Below are positions 17,739 through 25,562 of a stretch of DNA of 64,000 nt, piece by piece (positions within the stretch are counted from its first letter, which is position 1; the number at the start of each line of letters is the position of its first letter). Source of the DNA: JAUUZQ01 sp964538375 (GTDB taxonomy: Bacteria; Bacteroidota; Bacteroidia; Bacteroidales; GCA-2748055); assembly GCA_964538375.1 (NCBI GenBank), contig CAZIFQ010000005.1:62001-126000 (forward strand). The letters run 5' to 3'. The position numbers were made by a program, and so were the translations under genes. A model generated the notes under the pieces. That model saw only the letters and a program-made list of their open reading frames with translations, ran no database searches and was not told where the DNA came from.

Positions 17739-19049
17739 TTAACTCATGGCTTCTAAAGCGTCAGCTACAACGAAGGTGCTTCCACCGATGAAAATTACAT
17801 CTTCCGTTTCGGCTTTATCCCTGGCTGTTTCAATGGCTGCTTTAACGGTGGGGTAGGAATCTCCGGACAGGTCCATGGCGTGGGCTTGTTCACCAAGTTT
17901 GTTTGCATCCAGGGCACGGGGAATGGAAGCTTTAGTGAAATAATAAATTGCGTTTTTTGGCAGTAGAGGAAGAATATCTTCCGTAGATTTATCGTTGACC
18001 ATCCCCCAAATGATGTGCAGATTTTTGGCTGGTATAGAAATCAGCTGAGCAATAACTTCCCGGATCCCATCTTCATTATGGGCCACATCGCAAATTATTT
18101 TGGGATTGGCCCCAATAGTTTCCCATCTTCCCCTTATACCTGTATTTTTATAAACAGCGCTTAATCCGGCTCTTATTTTGCCAGGAGAAAGCTTCCATCC
18201 CCTGACATTTAATACATCAATTGCCTGTAAAGTTGTTGCCAGGTTTTCTTTCTGGTAATCGCCAAGAAGGTCGATCTCCCAGCTTTCTCCCAAAAGTGTT
18301 TCCGTATTGAGATACCTCAGATTGGATAGCTTCTGAAGCGTCTCTGTCCGGTATTTAAATTTTCTTGTTTGAGAAGAGATAAAAATCCTGCTGTTTTTCT
18401 TTTTTGCAAATGATTTCAATACTGGCAGGACAGAGGGATTCTCTGTGCCAAAAACCACTGGCACATCCTGCTTAATGATTCCTGCTTTCTCTGCTGCAAT
18501 CTCTTCCAAACTGTGCCCGAGGAATTCCATATGATCCATGGAAATATTTGTGATAAGCGTTAGCTCAGGTGTGATAATATTGGTAGAATCCAGTCTGCCT
18601 CCCAGGCCAGTTTCTATTACAGCAATATCTACTTCTTCTTTTCTGAAATATTCAAAAGCCATGGCTACTGTAATTTCGAAAAAGGATGGCTTGATAGTAT
18701 TGATAAGTGGCATGATGACAGTAACGAAATCTACAACATCCTTTTTCCCGATGGGAATGCCATTCACACGAATTCTTTCGCGAAAGTCCAGCATGTGCGG
18801 TGATGTGTACAAGCCGGTTTTATATCCATTTTGCTGCAATACAGAGGTAAGCATATGGCTCACTGATCCTTTTCCATTCGTACCAGCGACGTGTATTGAT
18901 TTAAAAGATCTATGTGGATGATTAAGCGCTTCGTCCAGCTTCAGTGTATTGTCCAGGTTGGCTTTATAAGCTGCCTTCCCGGTGCGCTGATACATAGGAA
19001 GATTATGATACAGAAAATCCAGTGTCTCTTTGTAAGTCATCTTGCACAT
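17739..19049 (-). CDS. folC: Folylpolyglutamate synthase / dihydrofolate synthase
   Basis: FolC adds glutamate to dihydropteroate and to reduced folates. The 436-residue product has the Mur-ligase-like P-loop VAGTNGKGSVSHML, the omega-loop YTSPHMLDFRERIRVNG, IETGLGGRLDSTN and ITNISMDHMEFLG, and a C-terminal domain with CDVAHNEDG. Start ATG at 19049 overlaps the stop of the upstream nitroreductase gene by one base (TAATG), so the two are translationally coupled. An in-frame Met three codons later is possible. Confidence 0.95.
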   Translation of the reverse strand: MCKMTYKETLDFLYHNLPMYQRTGKAAYKANLDNTLKLDEALNHPHRSFKSIHVAGTNGKGSVSHMLTSVLQQNGYKTGLYTSPHMLDFRERIRVNGIPIGKKDVVDFVTVIMPLINTIKPSFFEITVAMAFEYFRKEEVDIAVIETGLGGRLDSTNIITPELTLITNISMDHMEFLGHSLEEIAAEKAGIIKQDVPVVFGTENPSVLPVLKSFAKKKNSRIFISSQTRKFKYRTETLQKLSNLRYLNTETLLGESWEIDLLGDYQKENLATTLQAIDVLNVRGWKLSPGKIRAGLSAVYKNTGIRGRWETIGANPKIICDVAHNEDGIREVIAQLISIPAKNLHIIWGMVNDKSTEDILPLLPKNAIYYFTKASIPRALDANKLGEQAHAMDLSGDSYPTVKAAIETARDKAETEDVIFIGGSTFVVADALEAMS

Positions 19050-19576
19050 TATTTATTTTCCCAGTTGTTACTATGGATCTTTTCAGGGTGATACCTTTCA
19101 GGCATGGGACGTGGTTCTAGCGGATATCCAAGTGAAACAAGAGCGAAGGGGGCAACATGCTCCGGTAAGCTAAACAGCTCTTTTGTCTGCTCTTTTCTTT
19201 TTTCCCGGGGATGAATCCCAATCCAGCAGGCCCCAATTCCAAGCCCGTGTGCTGCCAGGAGCATATTTTCTGTTGCCGCACCACAATCCATAACCCAGAA
19301 ACCGTCATCATGCTGCTCTTGTTCATCTCCACAGACTAATATGGCATGACTGGCATATTTCAGGAAGCTGGCATGGGGATGAAATTCCATGAATTTATTT
19401 AATAATTCCCGATCATCAATAACTACGAAATGCCAGGGCTGCTTGTTCATTGCAGAAGGCGCATACATAGCTACTTTAAGGATAGTATCGATTTCTTCCC
19501 TTGAGATTTTCTTGTCTGAATACTTTCTTATACTTCTTCGCTGAAGTATCCAGTCGATCTTGTCATTTTGTATCAT
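19049..19576 (-). CDS. Nitroreductase family protein
   Basis: A 175-residue FMN-dependent nitroreductase-fold protein. The N-terminal RRSIRKYSDKKIS is the FMN phosphate-binding signature, APSAMNKQPWHFVVID matches the flavin-contact loop, and GIGACWIGIHPREKR and FALVSLGYPLE the C-terminal half. It probably acts as an NAD(P)H-dependent homodimer; the natural substrate is unknown. It is upstream of and coupled to folC. Confidence 0.92.
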   Translation of the reverse strand: MIQNDKIDWILQRRSIRKYSDKKISREEIDTILKVAMYAPSAMNKQPWHFVVIDDRELLNKFMEFHPHASFLKYASHAILVCGDEQEQHDDGFWVMDCGAATENMLLAAHGLGIGACWIGIHPREKRKEQTKELFSLPEHVAPFALVSLGYPLEPRPMPERYHPEKIHSNNWENK

Positions 19577-19686
19577 CGTTAATAAGTTTGTTCATAAGTC
19601 CGCGTAATGTGAATAATTCAATTAACTATAAGCATTAAAAAGTGATAATTTTAGCCAATAACGATTGAACTAATAGTGGCGTAAAT

Positions 19687-21027
19687 ATGGCAAATTCAAC
19701 AGGAAAAGTCAAAAAGACTTTTATTCTGGATACAAATGTTCTCTTACATGATTACCGATGCATTCACCATTTCGAGGAAAACGATATTGTGATCCCGATC
19801 ACTGCACTGGAGGAATTGGATAAGTTTAAACGAGGGAATGATACTATAAATCTACATGCCAGGGAGTTTACCCGTGAGCTAGATAAACTTTCGGGAGATA
19901 AGCTGTTTAATGGCGGTCTAAGATTGGGTAAGGGAATGGGAAAATTGAGTATTGAGATTGGACATCCGAATTCTGAGAAGCTGGCCACTTCCTTCCCGGA
20001 GAATACGCCGGATCATCGCATACTGGCTATCACTGAATATCTTCACCTGAACCGAAATGGCAGCCCGGTGATCCTGGTTACCAAGGATATTAATCTGCGC
20101 ATGAAAGCCAAGTCCCTCGGGATCATGTCCCAGGATTACCAGAATGATATGGTGCAGAATATAGAGAATATCTACGACGGGGTGAAAGTGAGTGAAAGTG
20201 TAGATCCAGAGGCGATTACAAAGCTTTATGACGGTTTTGAGGGACAGCCCGCCAGTAAGTTCGGAATCAAGGGAGTGCCCAATGCTCATCAATATTTTAT
20301 CTTCAAAAATGAATCCATGAGCGCGCTTGCGCATTATGATCCATTTAATAAAGTGATTAACAGGGTTGAGAAATCCAGGACCTATGGCATTGATCCAAGG
20401 AATGCCGAGCAGACCTTTGCTATGGATGCCCTGTTAAGACCAGAAGTTCAGCTTGTTGCCCTGACCGGTAAGGCAGGTACGGGAAAAACACTACTGGCAT
20501 TGGCATCAGCATTGCATCAGCGAAAGATGTATACCCAGATATTTCTTGCGCGTCCCATTATTCCACTGGCAAACCGGGATATAGGATTTCTTCCGGGAGA
20601 TGTAAAGGAGAAGATCGGGCCTTATATGCAGCCCCTGTTTGATAATTTGACTGTAATTAGACAAAGTTTCAGACCACAAAGCAAGGAGTTCACCAAGATC
20701 CAGGAGATGCAGGATAGCGAAAAACTTGTGATTACTCCATTGGCCTACATCAGGGGACGTAGTTTGTCAAGGATTTTCTTTATAGTAGATGAGGCACAAA
20801 ACCTAACACCACATGAAGTGAAGACCATTATTACCCGTGCAGGTGAAGGTACCAAACTGGTATTTACAGGAGATATTCAACAAATTGATTCTCCTTACCT
20901 GGATACCAAATCTAACGGATTATCATATTTAGCCGACAGGATGAAGGGACAGGACATCTTTGCCCACGTTCACCTTATAAAGGGCGAAAGAAGTTACCTT
21001 GCCGACCTGGCGAGTGATTTGTTGTAA
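19687..21027 (+). CDS. PhoH2-type PIN domain-ATPase protein
   Basis: A 446-residue fusion of an N-terminal PIN ribonuclease domain (FILDTNVLLHDY with Asp15, ITALEELDKFK, ILAITEYLH) and a C-terminal PhoH ATPase (Walker A GKAGTGKT at 261-268, Walker B IFFIVDEAQNL, FTGDIQQID). PhoH2 proteins of this architecture are sequence-specific RNA helicases/ribonucleases in mycobacteria; this is often a lone gene rather than a PhoAT toxin-antitoxin unit. No antitoxin-like ORF lies immediately upstream. A strong terminator follows. Confidence 0.93.
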   Translation: MANSTGKVKKTFILDTNVLLHDYRCIHHFEENDIVIPITALEELDKFKRGNDTINLHAREFTRELDKLSGDKLFNGGLRLGKGMGKLSIEIGHPNSEKLATSFPENTPDHRILAITEYLHLNRNGSPVILVTKDINLRMKAKSLGIMSQDYQNDMVQNIENIYDGVKVSESVDPEAITKLYDGFEGQPASKFGIKGVPNAHQYFIFKNESMSALAHYDPFNKVINRVEKSRTYGIDPRNAEQTFAMDALLRPEVQLVALTGKAGTGKTLLALASALHQRKMYTQIFLARPIIPLANRDIGFLPGDVKEKIGPYMQPLFDNLTVIRQSFRPQSKEFTKIQEMQDSEKLVITPLAYIRGRSLSRIFFIVDEAQNLTPHEVKTIITRAGEGTKLVFTGDIQQIDSPYLDTKSNGLSYLADRMKGQDIFAHVHLIKGERSYLADLASDLL

Positions 21028-21057
21028 ATTGTTCATGTTTAGTTTTAATTAGGGTAT

Positions 21058-21084
21058 CGGGGGGATTGTGAGTCCCCCCGTTTT
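21058..21084 (+). terminator. Rho-independent terminator after the PIN-PhoH gene
   Basis: A perfect 8-bp G/C-rich stem (CGGGGGGA / TCCCCCCG) with a 7-nt loop is followed by TTTT, 30 bp downstream of the stop codon. Confidence 0.85.
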
Positions 21085-21147
21085 ACTGAACTCTAAGTAC
21101 TCCAAGTACTCCATTTTCTATTATATTTGCATAAATACAGTAATAAA

Positions 21148-21639
21148 ATGCAAAAACGACTATTCATTATCCGTCACGGGAAATCAAGTTGGGAAACTGA
21201 GGTGAGAGATATGGACCGTCCATTAACCGAGCGAGGGGTCAGAAACTCGTATGACATGGCAGCACGCCTGGCCAAAGCTGACCTGGTTCCGGAAATGTTA
21301 TATAGCAGCACAGGTATTCGTGCTTTGCATACTGCTGTAATAATGGCAAGGGAATGGAAACTGCCGGATGATACTTTGCTGGCCAGGGAATCATTATACA
21401 TGTCGGGCGGAAGGGAAATTGATGATGTATTAGCAGAAATACCTGAGAATATTGAATCTGTAGCAATATATGGTCATAATCCCACTTTCACTGCTTACGC
21501 AAATAAATATTTAAGTACGCCTCTCGATAACCTTCCTACTGCAGGAGTTGTAGTCCTAACCTTTGAAGCAGAAAGCTGGACAACATTATCGGATGGCAAA
21601 TTACTGGAAGAAGTGGTTGATTTTCCCAAGAAGAAGTAA
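21148..21639 (+). CDS. SixA-like histidine phosphatase
   Basis: A small histidine-phosphatase superfamily protein (163 residues from the Met at 21148). The catalytic RHG is in LFIIRHGKSSW, the second catalytic His in IYGHNPTF. SixA members dephosphorylate phosphohistidine proteins such as PTS or phosphorelay components; here the target is unknown. The open frame could start at a TTG seven codons earlier, but the ATG gives the usual MQKRLFIIRHGKS start. Confidence 0.9.
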   Translation: MQKRLFIIRHGKSSWETEVRDMDRPLTERGVRNSYDMAARLAKADLVPEMLYSSTGIRALHTAVIMAREWKLPDDTLLARESLYMSGGREIDDVLAEIPENIESVAIYGHNPTFTAYANKYLSTPLDNLPTAGVVVLTFEAESWTTLSDGKLLEEVVDFPKKK

Positions 21640-21654
21640 ACTAGAGTAGAAAAA

Positions 21655-21689
21655 GTTAATAGAGTTGCAACTCAAGTCACTCTATTAAC
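21655..21689. terminator. Inverted repeat downstream of sixA-like gene
   Basis: Perfect 11-bp arms GTTAATAGAGT / ACTCTATTAAC around a 13-nt loop, 15 bp after the stop codon. There is no T-run after it, so it is either a factor-assisted terminator or an mRNA-end stabiliser. Confidence 0.5.
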
Positions 21690-21829
21690 TGTAGCTCACT
21701 CAAGTTACTTCCTTTGTTCATAACTCTTCATCCGTTTTAATATGACTAATTGGTATAAAAGTTATACTTGCAATCACTAACTATTGCGTTGGTCAATGTT
21801 TTTTTGAGGTTTAAGGATCGTTAAGCCAC

Positions 21830-21874
21830 GTTGATCAACAGCAGAACGGAAACTGCAACGAGATCTCGCTTGCA
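21830..21874. promoter_or_regulatory. Two palindromes upstream of NUDIX gene
   Basis: GTTGATCAAC (21830-21839) and CGAGATCTCG (21859-21868) are perfect 10-bp palindromes. The second is extended by TGCA flanks with one bulge. They end 30 bp before the NUDIX start codon, so they may be operator sites. No regulator can be assigned. Confidence 0.3.
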
Positions 21875-21903
21875 TTGGTCTAACTAATAAAGGATAATAA
21901 ATC

Positions 21904-22290
21904 ATGATCGAAGTTACGTGTGCACTGATAAAGAAGGGAGATGAGTTTCTCATTACCCAGCGAAGCGAGAAGATGTCTCATCCTCTTGATTGGGAATTTC
22001 CGGGAGGAAAATTGCATCAGGGAGAGTCACCCGAAAGAGGGTTAAAAAGAGAGATTATGGAAGAGCTAGGTATCAGGATTAAGGTTGAGGCGCTTCTTCC
22101 ATCTGTAACACACGATTATGGAATACAGAGAATCAAGTTGATTCCTTTTATCTGTAGTATCGAATCCGGAGAAATAAATCCAACGGAGCATAAGGATATC
22201 AAATGGCTTAAAAAGAATAACTTAAACAGTTATGCCATGTCGCCCGCCGATTTAGAGATTATCTATCGTCTAAATGGTCAGTGGAAATAA
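21904..22290 (+). CDS. mutT: NUDIX hydrolase, MutT-like
   Basis: A 128-residue (deoxy)nucleoside triphosphate pyrophosphohydrolase. The Nudix box is complete (GGKLHQGESPERGLKRE followed by IMEELGI), preceded by the MutT-like ITQRSEKMSHPLDWEFPGG. The small size and this sequence suggest an 8-oxo-dGTP sanitising role. Specificity within the Nudix family is always uncertain. It stands alone, upstream of the sigma-factor operon. Confidence 0.88.
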   Translation: MIEVTCALIKKGDEFLITQRSEKMSHPLDWEFPGGKLHQGESPERGLKREIMEELGIRIKVEALLPSVTHDYGIQRIKLIPFICSIESGEINPTEHKDIKWLKKNNLNSYAMSPADLEIIYRLNGQWK

Positions 22291-22302
22291 ACCAGGGAAT
22301 AG

Positions 22303-22410
22303 TATTCAGTTTATCCAGGAATTCATTTTCAGCCAGCGGTATATGATATGGGCGCAGTTGTTGGTGTACCGAAAGAAGTAGCCGTACCTGGAGAAGCTGC
22401 TACTGAGTAG
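22303..22410 (+). other. Short open frame, possible 3' gene remnant
   Basis: An open stretch without a good start at its beginning reads YSVYPGIHFQPAVYDMG then VVGVPKEVAVPGEAATE and stops. The composition looks protein-like, but I recognise no family and the only ATG (22348) leaves 20 codons. It lies between the NUDIX gene and the sigma-factor operon and may be debris. Confidence 0.2.
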
Positions 22411-22457
22411 ATTATTTTAATGTAATATTCTATATATTAGTTCTTTTAAAACTTGGT

Positions 22458-23039
22458 GTGGCAGAACCAGAATTACATACCCTGGACCCAGAAGGATGGG
22501 TGGATAATTATGCAGATTACCTGTATAATTTTGCTGTTGTGCGTCTCTCGGATGCAGAGCAGGCAGCTGATGTAGTCCAGGAAACTTTTTTATCTGCTTT
22601 AAAAGGACAGAAAAATTTTAAGGGAAACAGCACTGAAAGAACATGGCTGATCTCCATCCTGAAAAGGAAAATCATTGATATCTATCGCAAGAACAGCAGC
22701 TCAAAGGAGACGCGTATACTAGAAGAGAATATTTCAGATGATGATTTTTATCAGCAAGAAGGAGCATTTATAGGACATTGGAAAGAGGGGAGGGGACCAC
22801 ATTCTCACTCCCTGCTGCCTGAAGGTGAACTCGAGAATAAGGAATTAAGGGAAATTATTGAGAAATGTATTGCCCTTCTTCCCGAAAACCTCTCTGCTGT
22901 ATTTATAATGAAGCTGATCGATGAAGCCAGCTCCGAGGAGATTTGTAAGGAGTTGGGTATTACTGCGTCAAATGTTTGGGTGATGATGCACCGGGCAAGG
23001 CTTAAATTAAGAAACTGCATAGAAAGCAATTGGGTCTGA
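22458..23039 (+). CDS. ECF sigma-70 family sigma factor
   Basis: A 193-residue group 4 sigma factor with regions 2 (YLYNFAVVRLSDAEQAADVV, RTWLISILKRKIIDIYR) and 4 (LPENLSAVFIMKLIDEASSEEI, ITASNVWVMMHRARLKLR), joined by a roughly 45-residue linker. The only plausible start is GTG at 22458. The stop overlaps the start of the anti-sigma gene (TGATG), so they are translationally coupled. Because the hvfABCD-type genes follow directly, it most likely turns them on in response to a signal sensed by the anti-sigma factor, probably metal (inference). Confidence 0.92.
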   Translation: MAEPELHTLDPEGWVDNYADYLYNFAVVRLSDAEQAADVVQETFLSALKGQKNFKGNSTERTWLISILKRKIIDIYRKNSSSKETRILEENISDDDFYQQEGAFIGHWKEGRGPHSHSLLPEGELENKELREIIEKCIALLPENLSAVFIMKLIDEASSEEICKELGITASNVWVMMHRARLKLRNCIESNWV

Positions 23040-23350
23040 TGATGAAAAAAATGAAATATAAGATGATGGCGTTCATGAGCAAGCATATGTTGTCTTGCGA
23101 GGAAGCTGCCTTCCTTATTTCCAGGTCATATGAAGATAAATTAAGCTTTAAACAGCGATTTAATTTAAAAGTGCATCTTTTAAGTTGTTATTTATGCCGA
23201 AGGTACGAGAAGCAGTTAGCTGAACTAAACATTGCAGTAATGGAGTATAAGCACGATTGTGACCACGTTGGCTGTCAGCATACCATGCCTCATGAAGCAA
23301 AAGTGAAAGTGACGCAAATTGTTAATAAAGAGTTAAAAGCAGATTCCTGA
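23039..23350 (+). CDS. Cys/His-rich anti-sigma factor
   Basis: A 103-residue soluble protein translated from ATG 23039, which overlaps the sigma stop. It has a zinc-type anti-sigma motif His46-x3-Cys50-x2-Cys53 with Cys20 as probable fourth ligand. It also has a second cluster near the C-terminus (His72, Cys74, His76, Cys79, His81, His85 in HDCDHVGCQH and onward). No transmembrane helix is visible. By analogy with ZAS anti-sigma factors it should bind and hold the sigma factor. The extra His/Cys tail could sense metal directly (inference). An upstream TTG at 23030 is less likely as start. Confidence 0.8.
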   Translation: MMKKMKYKMMAFMSKHMLSCEEAAFLISRSYEDKLSFKQRFNLKVHLLSCYLCRRYEKQLAELNIAVMEYKHDCDHVGCQHTMPHEAKVKVTQIVNKELKADS

Positions 23351-23370
23351 CAACTTTTCTTCACCCAATT

Positions 23371-23399
23371 TGTAAGGTTAATAGAAACAAGTAGTCTAA
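23371..23399 (+). promoter_or_regulatory. Candidate ECF-type promoter of the RiPP operon
   Basis: TGTAAG (23371-23376), a 17-bp spacer and GTCTAA (23394-23399) resemble common ECF promoters (-35 TGTAAC-like, -10 GTCTAA-like). The predicted transcription start lies about 30 nt before the precursor gene. The resemblance is by eye; the same spacing was not found ahead of the sigma gene itself. Confidence 0.45.
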
Positions 23400-23436
23400 A
23401 CATCAAACAATTTTTATATAATTAAAATCTAATATC

Positions 23437-23844
23437 ATGAAAAAGGACAAAAAGATCTTAAACTCCGCAACACTTTTTGCAAGTGCAATGTTAACATCAA
23501 CAATGGTTGTTACAGCGGCAACTCCAGCAAGTGGTTTGCCAGAAGTAAACGACCTGGGTTCAGGTTCTGAAGTACGTAGCGCACTTATCGATATGAACCT
23601 TAATGCTGAAGAATCAAATACACTTTATGCATACAAGATCAGCGATATGAAGTGCGGCGAAGGCAAATGTGGAGAAGAGAAGAAAAGTACAGACGACAGC
23701 AAGAAAAAAAGTACAAAGAAAGTTGATGCGAAAGTAGATGCTAAAAAAGCGGATGCTAAGAAAGCAGAGACCAAAAAAACTGACGCAAAGAAAAGCGAAA
23801 GCAAATCTACTGAATCCAAGTGTGGTGAAGGTAAATGTGGTTAG
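23437..23844 (+). CDS. HvfA/BufA-like RiPP precursor with EGKCG motifs
   Basis: A 135-residue secreted low-complexity protein. It has a signal peptide (positive start, hydrophobic core, likely cleavage after Ala28), a middle part of about 40 residues, and a first motif CGEGKCG with Cys73 and Cys78. A Lys/Ala/Asp/Ser-rich linker (residues 80-127, repeated K-x-D-A-K and K-S-E-S-K units) follows, then an identical second motif CGEGKCG with Cys129 and Cys134 at the very C-terminus. EGKCG cysteines are the modification sites of HvfA-type copper-binding peptides in Gammaproteobacteria, where the MNIO enzyme makes oxazolone-thioamide rings. Here two motif pairs would give four modified sites. It is followed at once by the MNIO and partner genes, which makes the call firm. 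Confidence 0.88.
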   Translation: MKKDKKILNSATLFASAMLTSTMVVTAATPASGLPEVNDLGSGSEVRSALIDMNLNAEESNTLYAYKISDMKCGEGKCGEEKKSTDDSKKKSTKKVDAKVDAKKADAKKAETKKTDAKKSESKSTESKCGEGKCG

Positions 23845-23893
23845 TAATTTTATAAATGAACGAATTCATTTATAAGATTTTACATTAAAATCA

Positions 23894-24736
23894 ATGATCA
23901 TGGAAGGCAGTGTAGGTATCGGTTTACGAAGGGATATTGCTGATATAATAATATCATCTGATATCATACATCCGGATTTCATAGAGTTCGCTCCTGAAAA
24001 CTGGATGGGAATTGGCGGGTACTGGAACAAGATTCGTCAACATGCAGTGGATAAGTATCCCGTAACCTGCCACGGCCTTTCTCTTTCATTGGGAAGTCCT
24101 GAAGATCTCGACTGGAAATTTGTGAAGGAGTTAAAAACATTTCTTGACGAAAATAAGGTGGAGATATACTCAGAACATCTCTCTTACACAAAAAGCAATA
24201 ACGCTCATCTTTATGACCTTCTGCCTATTCCTTTCAGGGAAGATGCAGTTGATCATGTGGCAGACCGGATCCGTAGGGTGCAGGATAAGCTGGGCAGACA
24301 GATTGCCATTGAAAATGTATCCTATTACACGCCGGTAGCAGCTGAGATATCAGAAAGTCAGTTCATCACTTCTATAGTTGAGAAGGCCGATTGCAAGCTT
24401 TTACTCGACGTCAATAATGTATATGTGAATGCCTTTAATCATTCTTATGATGCCAGGGCATTTATCGACCAAATGCCGCTTGATAAGGTAGCGTACATCC
24501 ATATGGCGGGCCATGAACAGGTGGAAGAGGATCTGATTATTGATACCCACGGGGAACCAATTATCGATCCGGTGTATGAACTTTTTGAATACACAGTTAA
24601 AAAAATGAATCCCGTACCCGTATTACTGGAGAGGGATTACAATTTTCAGGATCTTCCTTCAATAGCTGAAGAATTGGAGAAACTGAGAAGCATCATTAAA
24701 AGGCATTGGGAGGTAGCACATGAAACTGCGAAGTGA
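23894..24736 (+). CDS. DUF692 MNIO enzyme (HvfB/BufB/MbnB family)
   Basis: A 280-residue TIM-barrel protein of the multinuclear non-heme iron oxidative (MNIO, DUF692) family, which modifies cysteines of peptide precursors. Visible family elements are GIGLR at the start, FAPENWMG, the metal-ligand CHGLSLSLG (His60), SEHLSY (Glu94-His95), IENVSYY, LLLDVNNVYVNAFNH, YIHMAGHE and DTHGEPI near the C-terminus, with LLERDYN. All the His/Glu/Asp/Asn segments expected of the iron site are present. It probably oxidises the EGKCG cysteines of the preceding gene product in the cytoplasm before export. Met3 is an alternative start. It overlaps the partner gene by 17 bp. Confidence 0.93.
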   Translation: MIMEGSVGIGLRRDIADIIISSDIIHPDFIEFAPENWMGIGGYWNKIRQHAVDKYPVTCHGLSLSLGSPEDLDWKFVKELKTFLDENKVEIYSEHLSYTKSNNAHLYDLLPIPFREDAVDHVADRIRRVQDKLGRQIAIENVSYYTPVAAEISESQFITSIVEKADCKLLLDVNNVYVNAFNHSYDARAFIDQMPLDKVAYIHMAGHEQVEEDLIIDTHGEPIIDPVYELFEYTVKKMNPVPVLLERDYNFQDLPSIAEELEKLRSIIKRHWEVAHETAK

Positions 24737-25481
24737 AACTGCTGAAATTCAGGAGTTCCTGGGCAAGTATTGCAAAACGGGCGAAGAGGTAAGCATTCCG
24801 GGTATTACGGATGGACGGGTTCACCATTACCGCCGACTGGTGTATAATGTGGTGAAGAATACCATGGACCAGGCATTTCCGATAACAGTATCATCAATGG
24901 AAGAGGAGGAGTGGAACAACCTGGTACATGAGTTTTTTGCGAATCACCAGGCTACCTCTACCCAGATATGGAAGTTACCCTATGAATTTTACCAGTACCA
25001 CTTCTCCCGGGATACAGGATCAAAGCTGGAGAAACCATACCTGGGTGATCTTCTTTATTTTGAATGGGCAGAGATTAAAATACATACCATGCCCGATAAA
25101 GATGCAGGTGATTTTATAAATGAAGGGAATCCCATTACCGGGCGATTCGTATTAAATCCGGAGCATGAACTCATTCAGTTGAGCTACCCTGTGCACATCC
25201 ATCCGGTTACAAAAGTAGAGGAAAATAAAGGAAGCTATTATGTGCTTCTGTTCAGACATCCGGATACCGGAAATGTAAAATTCCTGGACCTGTCGATTCT
25301 CCATGCATTCATGCTAACCAAGGTGCAGGAAACGGGTGATTCTATTGAAAAATTTAAAGGAGAGATTGCCCGAATTGCCAATGTCGAAAGTGAAAAGTTC
25401 CTTGATGAATTCCTGTCTGATTTTGTTCTTAAATTGATGGATCGAAAGATGATACTGGGGTATCATCCAAATTTCAAATAA
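24720..25481 (+). CDS. MNIO partner protein (DUF2063, HvfC/BufC)
   Basis: A 253-residue two-domain partner of the MNIO enzyme. The N-terminal ~95 residues match the DUF2063 domain (EFLGKYCKTGEEVSIPGI, then YRRLVYNVVKNTMDQAFPIT). The C-terminal half has the wing found in HvfC/BufC proteins, which bind the precursor peptide and present it to the enzyme. Overlap with the preceding gene (17 bp) indicates coupled translation and a fixed stoichiometry. The older database name putative DNA-binding domain should not be taken as function. Confidence 0.85.
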   Translation: MKLRSETAEIQEFLGKYCKTGEEVSIPGITDGRVHHYRRLVYNVVKNTMDQAFPITVSSMEEEEWNNLVHEFFANHQATSTQIWKLPYEFYQYHFSRDTGSKLEKPYLGDLLYFEWAEIKIHTMPDKDAGDFINEGNPITGRFVLNPEHELIQLSYPVHIHPVTKVEENKGSYYVLLFRHPDTGNVKFLDLSILHAFMLTKVQETGDSIEKFKGEIARIANVESEKFLDEFLSDFVLKLMDRKMILGYHPNFK

Positions 25482-25562
25482 GCATGTAAAGCGCACATTA
25501 ACAGCATATTTCCTATGCTGACAGGGAAAAGTATATTTAAAAATTAACGAAAAACAGAAAAT

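Noticed and set aside
19687..21027. phoAT-type toxin-antitoxin unit
   Set aside because: The PIN-PhoH gene has no small antitoxin-like ORF directly upstream; the preceding gene is a divergent nitroreductase.
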